This document shows positions 36,284 to 45,604 of a stretch of 52,770 nt of DNA, piece by piece. Where the stretch lies: NCBI GenBank assembly GCA_019119045.1, contig DWXS01000011.1:1-52770 (forward strand), given 5' to 3'. The DNA comes from Candidatus Mailhella merdavium. GTDB taxonomy: Bacteria; Desulfobacterota; Desulfovibrionia; Desulfovibrionales; Desulfovibrionaceae. The first letter of the stretch is position 1, and each line of letters opens with the position of its first letter. A program made the position numbers and the translations under genes. Under the pieces are notes generated by a model. The model did not search any database. It was not told the DNA's origin and worked only from the letters and a program-made list of their open reading frames with translations.

Positions 36284-37045
36284 TCAGTAGGGAAAGCCTA
36301 TCCAGGTAGCCGTATGCACGGTATCGACAAAAAAGACGACGCGTATGCACAGCACGCTGATAAGGACAAGGGCTTTCTGGGCGCAGCACAAGCGATCGAG
36401 CTGAACCAGAACAAGGGCCGCCGCTATGGTCAGAACTCCTGCCCAGTACCAGACGGAATGCAGCCAGGCCTGCGCCGAGGCCTGCATGACGGTGCCCGCC
36501 GTCAGCCCCATCAGCGGAGCAAGGATAAGTACGGCCAGCAACATCCACAGACAGATACGCAGGATTCCGCCGAAGCTGCGCGCATCATTCCCGCTTCTGA
36601 ACAGGGGAAGGAATACGGCTCCCAGCGTCAGCGCGCTGAGGAAGAAAAGAAACAGCGGCAGACCTCCGGCAACAAAGGGCATGGATTCGGGCGCATATGT
36701 CATACTCTGCGCCGCAAGGCCCAGTATGCCCACAAATGCGGCCGACACGGCAGAGATACCGCTTCCGCCGCGCAGCCAGGTTATGCCGGCCAGAGCGGTG
36801 AATATACCGAAAAGCAGAGCTTCCGCACTGAGCCAGGACGTACCCAGTCCGTTCAGCGCGGAGGGCGCCCGCAGGGGTTGCCCCAGATGGAACAGCGAGA
36901 GGAGCAGTCCCGCCGCCCCGATCACGAAAATCGACAACCAGCCCTTCCGCGAAGCAGGGCGACCCGGCAGGGCCAGAAAAACGGCCAGCCCCGCGGCCAG
37001 CTGGCTAAGCACGGTAAATGCGATGAGAGGCCATTCGGCGGTCAT
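36284..37045 (-). CDS. dmsC: DmsC-type membrane anchor subunit
   Basis: The 253-residue protein has eight hydrophobic helices and the DmsC pattern (LSLFHLGQPLRAPSALNGLGTSWLS near the N-terminus). It would oxidise menaquinol and pass electrons to the DmsB-type subunit. Its start overlaps the dmsB stop by 4 nt. Lies at the 3' end of the operon. Confidence 0.9.
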   Translation of the reverse strand: MTAEWPLIAFTVLSQLAAGLAVFLALPGRPASRKGWLSIFVIGAAGLLLSLFHLGQPLRAPSALNGLGTSWLSAEALLFGIFTALAGITWLRGGSGISAVSAAFVGILGLAAQSMTYAPESMPFVAGGLPLFLFFLSALTLGAVFLPLFRSGNDARSFGGILRICLWMLLAVLILAPLMGLTAGTVMQASAQAWLHSVWYWAGVLTIAAALVLVQLDRLCCAQKALVLISVLCIRVVFFVDTVHTATWIGFPY

Positions 37046-37605
37046 GACTGCCCCCTGATTTGACGCGGCATCCGCGGCAGGATGAAGCGGGTTGAGGGAT
37101 TGAGCCGGGGCATGGACGGATACCCGGCCGGAAACTGCACCGCGTTGGGTTCGTCCAGCGTATTGAGATCCACCAGTTCCAGCGCGCCGACAGGACAGGC
37201 CTGCACGCAGGCGGGCAGAAGACCGGCGTCAATGCGCTCCCAGCACATGCTGCACTTTTCAGCGTGCTTTTCTTCCGCATTATAACGGGGCGCGCCATAA
37301 GGGCAGGAACGCACGCAGTTGGTGCAGCCTATACAGGTTTCCTGATGATGTACGACGATCCCGTCCTCGCGCTTTTCATAGGAGCCTGTGGGGCAGGCCC
37401 GCAGACAGGCGGGGTCGTCGCAATGGTTGCAGGCCAGAGAATAAAAGGCCCGTTCCCTGTGGGGATAGATGGACTCGGCCAGGGGATAGACCTGACGCCA
37501 CACCATGTTCGGCTCAAGCTGATTGAAATTCTTGCAGGCCATGGCGCAGCCCCGGCAGCCGATACATTTGTCGGCGTTCATCAAAAAGGCATAGCGTTTC
37601 TTCAT
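37042..37605 (-). CDS. dmsB: DmsB-type four-cluster ferredoxin subunit
   Basis: The 187-residue subunit carries four cysteine motifs (CIGCRGCAMACK, CNHCDDPACLRACP, CIGCTNCVRSCP, CSMCWERIDAGLLPACVQACP). The start at 37605 has AAGGA 7 nt upstream; the longer frame begins with Cys-containing residues that do not fit the family. It relays electrons from DmsC to the molybdenum subunit. Confidence 0.94.
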   Translation of the reverse strand: MKKRYAFLMNADKCIGCRGCAMACKNFNQLEPNMVWRQVYPLAESIYPHRERAFYSLACNHCDDPACLRACPTGSYEKREDGIVVHHQETCIGCTNCVRSCPYGAPRYNAEEKHAEKCSMCWERIDAGLLPACVQACPVGALELVDLNTLDEPNAVQFPAGYPSMPRLNPSTRFILPRMPRQIRGQS

Positions 37606-37761
37606 GCAGGTATCCTTTCCCGTCCCTTTTCGCGGACAGCTGTTCATTGCGGCCGGAAGGGTGCGGTTTTACATGATCCGGAGGAACAGAGCCGAAAGAC
37701 GGGCCGTTCCTGATACGCGCCCGGATCCGAACTTGACGCGGGGATGAATCGCACGTGCGCC

Positions 37762-40023
37762 TTATACGGCGGGCGCAATATCCACAAACTGATCGTGAAT
37801 GGCCACGCCGGGCGCACCGGTTTTCATGGCGCCCATGTCTGCGGCGCAGTCATCCACCACATTCTGGACATTGAACGCCAGTTTGCGGAACCATGCCTCA
37901 TACATGACCACGCAGTCCTTTGCCACATTTGATGTCAGTTTGGCCCGAACCGTTACTTCACCTATGGAGTTGAATACCCGGACCTTTTCCATATCGCGGA
38001 TGCCCTTGGCTTCAGCCGCTTCGGGATGAATATAGACAAAGGGCTCGGGATAGAAGTTTTCCATCCAGTCCAGATTGATGAACTGCGAATGCAGGCCGAA
38101 CTGCACATGCGGCGTGAGCAGACGGAAGGGCGCCGTAGCCTCTCTCCCCGGCACATACTCCGGCAGAGCCTTGAATCCGTTCTGCGCGCACAGATCGGAG
38201 CGGAATTCATACTTGCCCGACGGCGTCATGAACACACGTTCGTTCCAGGCGGCAGAGTTGGAAAGCTTTGCCTTGACCGGGCCGTTGCGCAGCTCTTCCC
38301 AGCTTGAAATGCCGAAATAGTCATACACGCCCTTGTTGAACTCCTTGATCATCCATTCCCTGCCGTCCACTTCCTGCGGGAAGGTACAGGACCCGGGAGC
38401 CTTCTTGTTCATGGCCCGGGACAGGGCTGCGGCGATCTCAATGTTGGAACGGGCCTCGTGCATGGGCTTCACGGCCTGCTCGTTCAGCGACAACCAGTAA
38501 TGCCAGTACGATACGTTGACCGTCCATTCTTCGAACAGGGTGGTTACGGGCAGAACGATGTCGGAATGTTGCACGGTTTCGTTGAAGAACTGATCGACCG
38601 TGACCACCATTTCCAGCTTGGCGAACGCCTTTTCCAGCTTATTGCGGTCAAAGTCCTGAGCAAAGGGGTTTTTGCACGATACCCACAGCATTTTCAGCTC
38701 GGGATCTTTTGCATCCAGAATTTCCTGAGCCGTCTTGTTGATGTTCAGGGTACGATCGCTGTAGGTCGTGTTGCCCTCTCCGGCAAAGTCGAATTCCCCT
38801 TTCGGCCCGGTGGCACCGACAAAGCCGATCGAACCTTCCGGCTGCTTCTGGATCATGGCGTGGTAGTTGAATCCCCAGGTACGCATCTGCCCGTAACGTG
38901 CGCCCCCGCCTTCCACGCCGATATTACCCGTCATTGCCACAAAGGCATCAATGGCCCTGACCATGGCTCCGCCGTTGGTATGACGCTGCATGCCGTAGCC
39001 TATCCATACCGTGGCAGGTTTTGCAGCGGCAAACTCCTCGGTAAGGGCACGGATATCCTCCGCCGGAATACCGCATATTTCCGACGCCCAGTCCACAGTC
39101 ACGTTCTGCCGCAGATAGTCGGCAAATTCCGCGTAGCCCACGGCATAATTGTTCACAAAGTCCTGATTCACCAGCCCCCTGTCCAGCAGATGACGGGCCA
39201 TGCCCAGGGCCAGCGCGCCGTCCGTGCCGGGCTTCACGCGCCAGTACATATCGGCCTTGGCCGCAGTCTGGGTGAACACGGGATCGATGACCACGATTTT
39301 TGCGCCGTTTTCTCTGGCCTGATACAGGTATTTCATGCTGTGCATGGAACACCAGGCAGGATTCCCTCCCCAGATGATGATATACTTTGCTTTGACAAAA
39401 TCTTCAGGATCGTTGCACCACATGTCGCCGAGGTCGTAATTCTGGGCGTCGATCCCCGCAGGCCAGCACGGCGTCCCCACAAAACGGGTGGTATAGCCCA
39501 GAGAGGACATCATCCCCTCCACGCCATAATTGGTGATCCCGAAGTTGCCGGAATATTTGGTCAGGCCCAGACCCAGCAGACTGCCGTCGCGTTTTTTTAT
39601 CTCGAGGATTTTGTCTGCGATGCGATCCATGGCCTCATCCCAGGAAATGCGGCGCCAGTTGCCGGAACCCCGCTTATCCTGAATCATCGGATACTTGATA
39701 CGATCCGGACTGTAGAGCCTCCGCGGATAGGTATAGCCTTTCACGCACAACGCGCCCCTGGTAAAGGTGGATTCCGGCGCGCCTTCCACAAACTGCACTA
39801 TGCCGTCCCGCACATAGGTTTTTATGCTGCAGGTATCATAGCAGTTTCGCGGGCAGGCGTTGCGGAACACCTGGTACGCGCCGGGATCAAAGGGAACAGC
39901 CTTTGCGTTCCGGGCCGTCAGCAGACCGCCGGGCAGAGCGGCCGCCGCTCCCGCCGCCAGCAGCCCCTTGAGAAAGCCGCGCCGATCCACGGCGTCGGGA
40001 CGCCTGAATTTGATCTTGTTCAT
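37762..40023 (-). CDS. dmsA: DmsA-family molybdopterin oxidoreductase
   Basis: The 753-residue protein has a twin-arginine signal (DRRGFLKGLLAAGAAAA), so it is exported folded to the periplasm. An N-terminal [4Fe-4S] site (CPRNCYDTC...GALCVKG) and bis-MGD domains (WGGNPAWCSMHSMKYL, VKPGTDGALALGM) follow. Family members reduce DMSO, TMAO or other acceptors. The molybdenum ligand and true substrate cannot be assigned from sequence alone. I chose Met at 40023 (AAGGA 7 nt upstream); the ATG at 40029 is too close to that site. Confidence 0.92.
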   Translation of the reverse strand: MNKIKFRRPDAVDRRGFLKGLLAAGAAAALPGGLLTARNAKAVPFDPGAYQVFRNACPRNCYDTCSIKTYVRDGIVQFVEGAPESTFTRGALCVKGYTYPRRLYSPDRIKYPMIQDKRGSGNWRRISWDEAMDRIADKILEIKKRDGSLLGLGLTKYSGNFGITNYGVEGMMSSLGYTTRFVGTPCWPAGIDAQNYDLGDMWCNDPEDFVKAKYIIIWGGNPAWCSMHSMKYLYQARENGAKIVVIDPVFTQTAAKADMYWRVKPGTDGALALGMARHLLDRGLVNQDFVNNYAVGYAEFADYLRQNVTVDWASEICGIPAEDIRALTEEFAAAKPATVWIGYGMQRHTNGGAMVRAIDAFVAMTGNIGVEGGGARYGQMRTWGFNYHAMIQKQPEGSIGFVGATGPKGEFDFAGEGNTTYSDRTLNINKTAQEILDAKDPELKMLWVSCKNPFAQDFDRNKLEKAFAKLEMVVTVDQFFNETVQHSDIVLPVTTLFEEWTVNVSYWHYWLSLNEQAVKPMHEARSNIEIAAALSRAMNKKAPGSCTFPQEVDGREWMIKEFNKGVYDYFGISSWEELRNGPVKAKLSNSAAWNERVFMTPSGKYEFRSDLCAQNGFKALPEYVPGREATAPFRLLTPHVQFGLHSQFINLDWMENFYPEPFVYIHPEAAEAKGIRDMEKVRVFNSIGEVTVRAKLTSNVAKDCVVMYEAWFRKLAFNVQNVVDDCAADMGAMKTGAPGVAIHDQFVDIAPAV

Positions 40024-40102
40024 CAGCATTTCCTTTGTGGTTTTGCATTCTCTCCCCGGAATGAACGCATCAGCGCGCGTCCCTGCCGGAAAGGGAACGA
40101 TC

Positions 40103-40738
40103 TCATTCCCTGTTCGGCGCCTGTTGCGTCGACAGCAGCCATGCTTCCAGACAATTCAGAGCTTCGGACAGAAGTTCCGGCATGGACTCCGCCCGTGCCC
40201 GGCTCAGAAATTCGGGAATCCAGACGGACATATGCCCGTCAAGAAGCCAGTGAAGAGCCTCTTCCGCACTTTGCCGCAGTCCGCCGTCCTCCGCCGGGGC
40301 AAGAGAACGGAGAACAAGCCATACTTCCAGTTCACAGGCGAGGTGATCTTCGGGAAGGTTGTCTTCCTCCCTTACTGCCAGCCCCAGACTCCGGATCAAT
40401 TCCCGCATGGAGACCGCGGCCTGCCCCATAAGGAGCGGCTCGGCGTCGAGATATACCGAAGCATACGGCGGAGCGGGCACGGGGCCAGGCCCCACAAAAA
40501 GCCGGTTGAAGGCATACTCGGCCTCACGAATGCTGTCCTCATCACGGGAAGGCAACGAAGAAAGGTCTCCCTCCGCGCGAAAAGAGGCCAGAGCTTCCAG
40601 CGCACAGGCCATAGCTGCGCCGTCACGGGCGGCAAACAAATCGCGCAGTAACTGCGCCGCCTTTTCCGGTGCGAAGGAAGGAAGGGAGGATACGCTTTCC
40701 GACAGGGGGGAAGAACACGACGGGGAGGTCTGAGACAT
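40103..40738 (-). CDS. TorD/DmsD-type maturation chaperone
   Basis: The 211-residue protein belongs to the TorD/DmsD family (YAFNRLFVGPGPVPAPPYASVYL near the middle), which guides folding and export of molybdenum enzymes with a twin-arginine signal. It lies directly upstream of the DmsA-type gene on the same strand, so it is its likely partner. The N-terminal 25 residues are Ser/Pro-rich. Confidence 0.9.
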   Translation of the reverse strand: MSQTSPSCSSPLSESVSSLPSFAPEKAAQLLRDLFAARDGAAMACALEALASFRAEGDLSSLPSRDEDSIREAEYAFNRLFVGPGPVPAPPYASVYLDAEPLLMGQAAVSMRELIRSLGLAVREEDNLPEDHLACELEVWLVLRSLAPAEDGGLRQSAEEALHWLLDGHMSVWIPEFLSRARAESMPELLSEALNCLEAWLLSTQQAPNRE

Positions 40739-40849
40739 GGATGCTCCATCAGAGGTTTCTGACGGAACTATAGCCGGACGAAAAAAGCGAAGACCAGAGG
40801 GAATAATCGGGGAGAGTTCGGGGAGGGGAGCCTACCCGATCTCACCTTC

Positions 40850-42292
40850 CTATCCGTTGTCACGAGACGGCGTTTCGTCTCCATGGAAGGGATGAGCGGC
40901 AAGAAAGGCCGCAAGTTGAGCGTCCTGCCCTCGCACACCGAGCTTGCGTCTGATGTTTTTGCGGTGCGTCTGCACCGTTTCCGGCGATATCCCGAGAGCC
41001 GCCGCGATTTCCTTGGTGCTGTGCCCCGCCCGGATAAAACGGCAGACATTGAGTTCCGCAAGCGTCAGTCTGGCCATCCCCTGCTCTCCGCTGTCCGGGC
41101 TTCCTCCCGCCTGCCCCAGCATACGGCGTACCTGATCCTCTATAAGCGCGGCATGGCTGTGTCGTGCGGCTTTATCAGGGATGTTCACCAGCCGGGCCAG
41201 AGCGGGAGCCAGAAAGTTTTGCAGGGAAGAGGCAAGTTCCGCTCTGGACTGATCGCGTTCGGCCGCCACATTGTTCAGAACGGTGCGCAGCGTGATGTTC
41301 ATTTCCTCAATCTGGCGTTTTTCCTTTTCCAGTGCGGCGGTTCTGGCGCGGATGACTTCCTCCATGATTTCCCGCTGCGTCACGTGGGGCGTAATGTTGG
41401 TCAGCAGCACCAGATATTCGCCGCTGCTTGCCAGACTGATATCTCCCAGAGAGGAGATGGAAAGACGAAAGACCAGATCGCCGCCGAAGGGCGTGACTTC
41501 CACGGTCTGCCCCACGGGATAGTAACGGAAAAATTCCTCGGGAGAGCTGCTTTCCAGCCCCAGAACATCCCAGACTGCGCGCCCTGTAAGATTTTCTCCG
41601 GCATACTGGCGCAGGGAACGGTTGGCGGTGGTGACGCGGCACTGCGCGTCCATGACCAGTACGCCGTCGGACGTGGTGTTGAAGACGTTTTCAAAGCGGC
41701 ACTTTTCCAGCGTGAGGCGGCGCAGCATTTCGTCCATGTCGGAATGATGCTCATCCCGCTGGACCCCCAGACAGACATCCATCCATATTTCTTCAAAAGC
41801 GGCGCCGTACAGACGCAAAAGAACGCAGGCATCGTCAAGAACATGCTGAGAGCGGCGTCTTCCGAAGGAAAAGGCGTGTACGGCATCCTCCAGCGCATGA
41901 ATGAAGGTCTTGAAGCATCCCAGATACATGGTTCCGGTAATGCCCCTCCGCATATGACGCAGCCCGGAAGCCACAAGATCCTGCGCCCAGTTGTCGCTGT
42001 TCCCCGCAAGACGTTCAAAGGTCGGCAGATATCCCGTATCCAGATGACGCACGATGTGATCGGTCAGAGAACGGCAGGCGGCAATGCAGTCCGCACGACG
42101 GGCGGTGGTGAACACCAGATAGCCCGCAGCCTGCATATAAACCGTCCACTGCTCCAGAAAAACATCCATGACGCTGTCCATATCCCGGAAAAGGGACGCG
42201 GCCCGACGCCATGCCGTCATTTTGAGGCAGGGAAGGCCGGACATCTGTCTGGACGCGGGAGAAAGGGGTGATGACGGGACGGCTTTCGGCAT
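40850..42292 (-). CDS. PAS-LuxR-type transcriptional regulator
   Basis: The 480-residue protein has a PAS domain in its middle (about 210-330; FENVFNTTSDGVLVMDAQCRV), a helical linker and a C-terminal LuxR helix-turn-helix (LTLAELNVCRFIRAGHSTKEIAAALGISPETVQTHRKNI). GAGG 6 nt upstream sets the start at 42292. It lies directly upstream of the Dms-type operon on the same strand and probably controls it. The sensed signal is not known. Confidence 0.88.
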   Translation of the reverse strand: MPKAVPSSPLSPASRQMSGLPCLKMTAWRRAASLFRDMDSVMDVFLEQWTVYMQAAGYLVFTTARRADCIAACRSLTDHIVRHLDTGYLPTFERLAGNSDNWAQDLVASGLRHMRRGITGTMYLGCFKTFIHALEDAVHAFSFGRRRSQHVLDDACVLLRLYGAAFEEIWMDVCLGVQRDEHHSDMDEMLRRLTLEKCRFENVFNTTSDGVLVMDAQCRVTTANRSLRQYAGENLTGRAVWDVLGLESSSPEEFFRYYPVGQTVEVTPFGGDLVFRLSISSLGDISLASSGEYLVLLTNITPHVTQREIMEEVIRARTAALEKEKRQIEEMNITLRTVLNNVAAERDQSRAELASSLQNFLAPALARLVNIPDKAARHSHAALIEDQVRRMLGQAGGSPDSGEQGMARLTLAELNVCRFIRAGHSTKEIAAALGISPETVQTHRKNIRRKLGVRGQDAQLAAFLAAHPFHGDETPSRDNG

Positions 42293-42409
42293 GATATCCT
42301 CGGTACCCGGCGGAAACGTCGCCTTTTCCGGAACATCGCAGGGGAACGGGTACGAAAAGGATTTCACCGGCGCCGCCCTTTTGTCAATCCATCCCCGGAG
42401 GAATTTTCC

Positions 42410-42844
42410 GTGAAGTATGGTTTTTATCCGATATTGCTTCTCTCTCTGTGTCTGGCCTTTTCCGACATCATGACCACGGCGTCTGCTGTCGAAACGGAGT
42501 CCGTCTTTTCTGCGGAAAAAAGGGTAGAAGGTCGCTCCGTGCGTGTAGATATGGAATTCCCCCGTCACGCTGCCGTGGGTGAAACCGTGCCGCTCACCGT
42601 TGCCCTGTCTTTTGATCGGCAGATTTCGGGCGCATTTCCTTCCGTCAGCGTTACATGGAAAAAAACGCCGGACGGAGCTTCCTCGCCGGAAGTTCTGCCC
42701 GGCGCGCCGGTGACGGACGTCCGCTTTTCTGCCCCCGGCCATTATGAAATGGAGGCGGAAATCGGACTGGTGCTCAAGAACAGCTGCGGAGGCGTTCGCC
42801 TGCTTCCTCTTGCCGTCGCCTCCTTTGCCGTCGACGTCTCCTGA
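42410..42844 (+). CDS. Exported protein of unknown function
   Basis: The 144-residue product, read from GTG with GGAGGA upstream, has a signal peptide (about 1-27, ending in TASA) and a beta-rich mature domain, probably Ig-like (RVDMEFPRHAAVGETVPLTVALSF). It is divergent from the PAS-LuxR regulator and may belong to its regulon. It has no close family that I recognise. Confidence 0.8.
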   Translation: MKYGFYPILLLSLCLAFSDIMTTASAVETESVFSAEKRVEGRSVRVDMEFPRHAAVGETVPLTVALSFDRQISGAFPSVSVTWKKTPDGASSPEVLPGAPVTDVRFSAPGHYEMEAEIGLVLKNSCGGVRLLPLAVASFAVDVS

Positions 42845-43563
42845 CGCTCCATATTCCTTACGGAAAACGAGGTTGTCGCTCGTCGCCCTGCCCCTGCGGG
42901 CAACACACGGGATCACGGCCTGTTTGTTTTGAATATGCTCCTGAAGTCAGAAAAAACGGGACTGCTCCGCAACGCCGGAGCAGTCAAGGGACTTGCGACG
43001 CAGCCCCCCCAACGGACGGCCCGCAGGGCGTACAGACATGATCGGCAGAAATGCTCCGGCGGAGACGTGGAATCTGCGAACGAGAAACAGGGGGGCCGGC
43101 AGATATCTTCAAGAACAACACGGTATGAGAATGACGCTCCGTCCGCCGGAATCTTTATCCATAAGCGACATAACGAAACAGCTCTTCCGTCCGGGGCTTT
43201 CCCTGTCCCGACAACGGTCGCGTCCCAGCTTACGGAGGGGGCTTTATTTATCCGCACTCCCTGCGCTTGTCTCTGACAGGTCCGGATTACGCGCCGCAGG
43301 GGGATAGTTCCGAATATGTTCCGACGACTGATGCCGGGAACCTCCCTCTTTTCAAGCGGTAAACACAGCGAACCCGTTCACGGGAAAAAGCGTCATCCGC
43401 AGTATCGAACTGCCGAAAGCTCCCTGCAGATCCGCCGTCGAATGTTCCGAATACAGGAAGAGTTCAGCGAATCTCAAAAAACCGCTATTCCGGACCGTCT
43501 TACTGAAGTTGCACGATAATAGACCCGAACCAATCCGGACAGCCTGCATCCGCCCGGACAGAT
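42845..43563. other. Gene-free region upstream of the MerR gene's 3' end
   Basis: About 720 bp without a supported gene. A 10-bp stem (GACTGCTCCG/CGGAGCAGTC, 42960-42985) has an A-run on its left, so on the minus strand it is a terminator-like hairpin followed by T-rich sequence. It could end the MerR transcript far downstream or an unannotated small RNA. The repeat-like word at 42933-42950 lies next to it. Confidence 0.4.
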
Positions 43564-44475
43564 TCAGAGCAGGTCCTGACTCCGCCCCCGTCCATGACGG
43601 GATTCTGCTCCCGCTCCATGAGCTTCTGGATGTTTTTCCATTCCGTCACGGCTCACCTTCACCAGCAGCTCCGTAACATGATAATCACTGTTGCTCGTTG
43701 TCCAGTAATCCGTAACATAGCGCTCATAACAGGCTGTCCCGGGCGTATAGCCATGACGTCGAACCCATGAAATGAATCTGTCGTAGGTTTCCGGGATGGT
43801 TTCAATTTCGCCGACATGATAGCAGGAAGCCATCATACAGCCTCCGAAAGAGACACGCCCTCCGCCTCCGCAGGGCATAAGAACGTTCTGCATGATGCGG
43901 ATATTCTGCGGACGCCCTTCCATTCTGTCTTCCAGGCTGGAAAAGCGGATATAGACGGGACCGGTGATCGCGTTCCCGGTTTTTTCCACATAATCCATGA
44001 AATGTATATTGATGATAGCCGACTTGATATCGCCTTCAAAAGGCTGTTCCTGATACAGCAGATTTGCCTGTTCCACATATTTGACGGAAATTTCGCGCAC
44101 GCCTTCCACAATAACCTGCTCCGCTTCCCGGAGCAGAGCGTGCCAGTCCCGCACCGATTCCTCGCAGCGTTGCAGCTCTATTTTTGCATTCTGCAATTCG
44201 TGTATTTTTTTTTCAAAGGCGGACTGCATGGAGCTGTAGACATTTCCGTTCGCTCCGGCAATGAACTCCTTCATTTCATCAAGTTTGAATCCCATCTGCT
44301 TGTAGTATTTCAGCACCGGGACCATGAGCAGTTCGTCGTGCGTATATAATCTGTAATTATTATAATCATGGCGCAGAGAGGAAATGAGACCTATCTTGTC
44401 ATAAAAACGCAGGGCCTTCTTCGACACGTTGCAAAGCTGGCTCATCTCTCCGATGGAATACTGTTGCTTGCGCAT
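43564..44475 (-). CDS. MerR-family regulator with GyrI-like sensor domain
   Basis: The 303-residue protein starts with a MerR helix-turn-helix (YSIGEMSQLCNVSKKALRFYDKIGLI), followed by a dimer helix (about 75-120). A C-terminal domain of the GyrI/BmrR type follows (about 155-280), which in relatives binds hydrophobic or cationic ligands. It is not next to a clear target gene, and lies 25 kb from the two MerR-type promoters near 18.5-18.8 kb. It is thus a candidate activator for them, by inference. AAGGA lies 7 nt before the start. No MerR-type dyad of that kind is seen before this gene. Confidence 0.9.
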   Translation of the reverse strand: MRKQQYSIGEMSQLCNVSKKALRFYDKIGLISSLRHDYNNYRLYTHDELLMVPVLKYYKQMGFKLDEMKEFIAGANGNVYSSMQSAFEKKIHELQNAKIELQRCEESVRDWHALLREAEQVIVEGVREISVKYVEQANLLYQEQPFEGDIKSAIINIHFMDYVEKTGNAITGPVYIRFSSLEDRMEGRPQNIRIMQNVLMPCGGGGRVSFGGCMMASCYHVGEIETIPETYDRFISWVRRHGYTPGTACYERYVTDYWTTSNSDYHVTELLVKVSRDGMEKHPEAHGAGAESRHGRGRSQDLL

Positions 44476-44771
44476 CGTATTTTCCTTGAAAGGCTGTTTC
44501 CGGCACAGGTTTTATTTTCGTTTTTAGTATTTTTTCATGTTCAAGGCAAGAAGCAAAAAAAAACTCCGAAACTGCATCTTTTCCCCCTGCCGATCGGGGA
44601 TGTAGTCCTTGCAAAGGATGCGGATCGATATTATCTTTGGTATGCCGTTACAGGATACCCTGTGTTTTTTACGCGGAATCCTGCGGTATGAAATTGTCCG
44701 GTTCGGAGAGTTCCGTCCGGCATTCATCAATAAGAGCAAACAACAGCGCGTGTTTCGCGCGGGAGGATCTC

Positions 44772-45482
44772 ATGCAAGACCTGCGTAATGATACCCGCTC
44801 CATGAGCATGGCCCGTTCCAGCGTGGCCGTCTTCATGCAGCAGGTGTACCTGTGGATGACCGCCGCCCTCGGCGTCACCGCCGTCGTCGCCTATCTTACC
44901 GCGACCAGCCGTTCCCTGCTCATGCTGTTCTTCGGCAACGGCATGCTGGTGCCCATCGTTCTGCTGGTGGCCATTTTCGGCCTGGTATTTTTCCTTTCCT
45001 CTTCCATTCACCGGCTGTCCTCCGGAGCGGCCACGGGATTTTTCCTGCTCTATGCGGCTCTCATGGGCTTCTGGCTCTCCCCCGTGCTGCTGGCCTACAG
45101 CGGGGCTTCCGTGTCCCGGGCCTTCGTGGTGACGGCAGGCATGTTCGGCGGAATGAGCGTGTTCGGCATGATCACCAAACGCGATCTGTCCGGCATGGGA
45201 AGTTTCCTCATGATGGGTCTGTGGGGCATTATCCTCGCCAGCATCGTGAATCTCTTCCTGAAGAGTTCTTCGATGGATTTCGTCATCTGCGTGATCGGCG
45301 TCATCGTCTTTACCGGTCTGACCGCATGGGATACCCAGAAGCTGCGCCAGATGGGCGAAACTGCCCCCATTGAAGACGGCGTAGCCATTCGCCGCGGCGC
45401 CATTCTCGGCGCGCTGACCCTTTATCTCGACTTCATCAACCTCTTCCTCATGCTGCTGCGCCTCTTCGGCAATCGCGACTAG
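44772..45482 (+). CDS. Bax inhibitor-1/YccA-family membrane protein
   Basis: The 236-residue protein has seven membrane helices and the family's signatures (VYLWMTAALGVTAVVAYL; LTAWDTQKLRQMG; LYLDFINLFLMLLRLFG). Homologues modulate the FtsH protease or act as a calcium leak. GGGAGGA 5 nt upstream sets the start. A GAAGCGG/CCGCTTC stem follows the stop. Confidence 0.92.
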   Translation: MQDLRNDTRSMSMARSSVAVFMQQVYLWMTAALGVTAVVAYLTATSRSLLMLFFGNGMLVPIVLLVAIFGLVFFLSSSIHRLSSGAATGFFLLYAALMGFWLSPVLLAYSGASVSRAFVVTAGMFGGMSVFGMITKRDLSGMGSFLMMGLWGIILASIVNLFLKSSSMDFVICVIGVIVFTGLTAWDTQKLRQMGETAPIEDGVAIRRGAILGALTLYLDFINLFLMLLRLFGNRD

Positions 45483-45604
45483 GCACGCAGACATGATCAG
45501 GACTGAAGCGGCATAAGGCCGCACGCTCCGCTTCATGACTTTTCCGGGCCGCAGGGCAGTTCCGCCCGGCGGCCCGAATCTTTTTGCTCCGGACGCAGTT
45601 TATC

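Noticed and set aside
37799-40431. Long plus-strand frames opposite the DmsA-type gene
   Set aside because: They are antisense shadows; the minus-strand reading has twin-arginine signal, cluster motif and family signatures throughout.
42929-43276. Open frame in the spacer after the exported protein
   Set aside because: Composition is unlike a protein, no ribosome binding site is present, and the hairpin at 42960-42985 lies within it.
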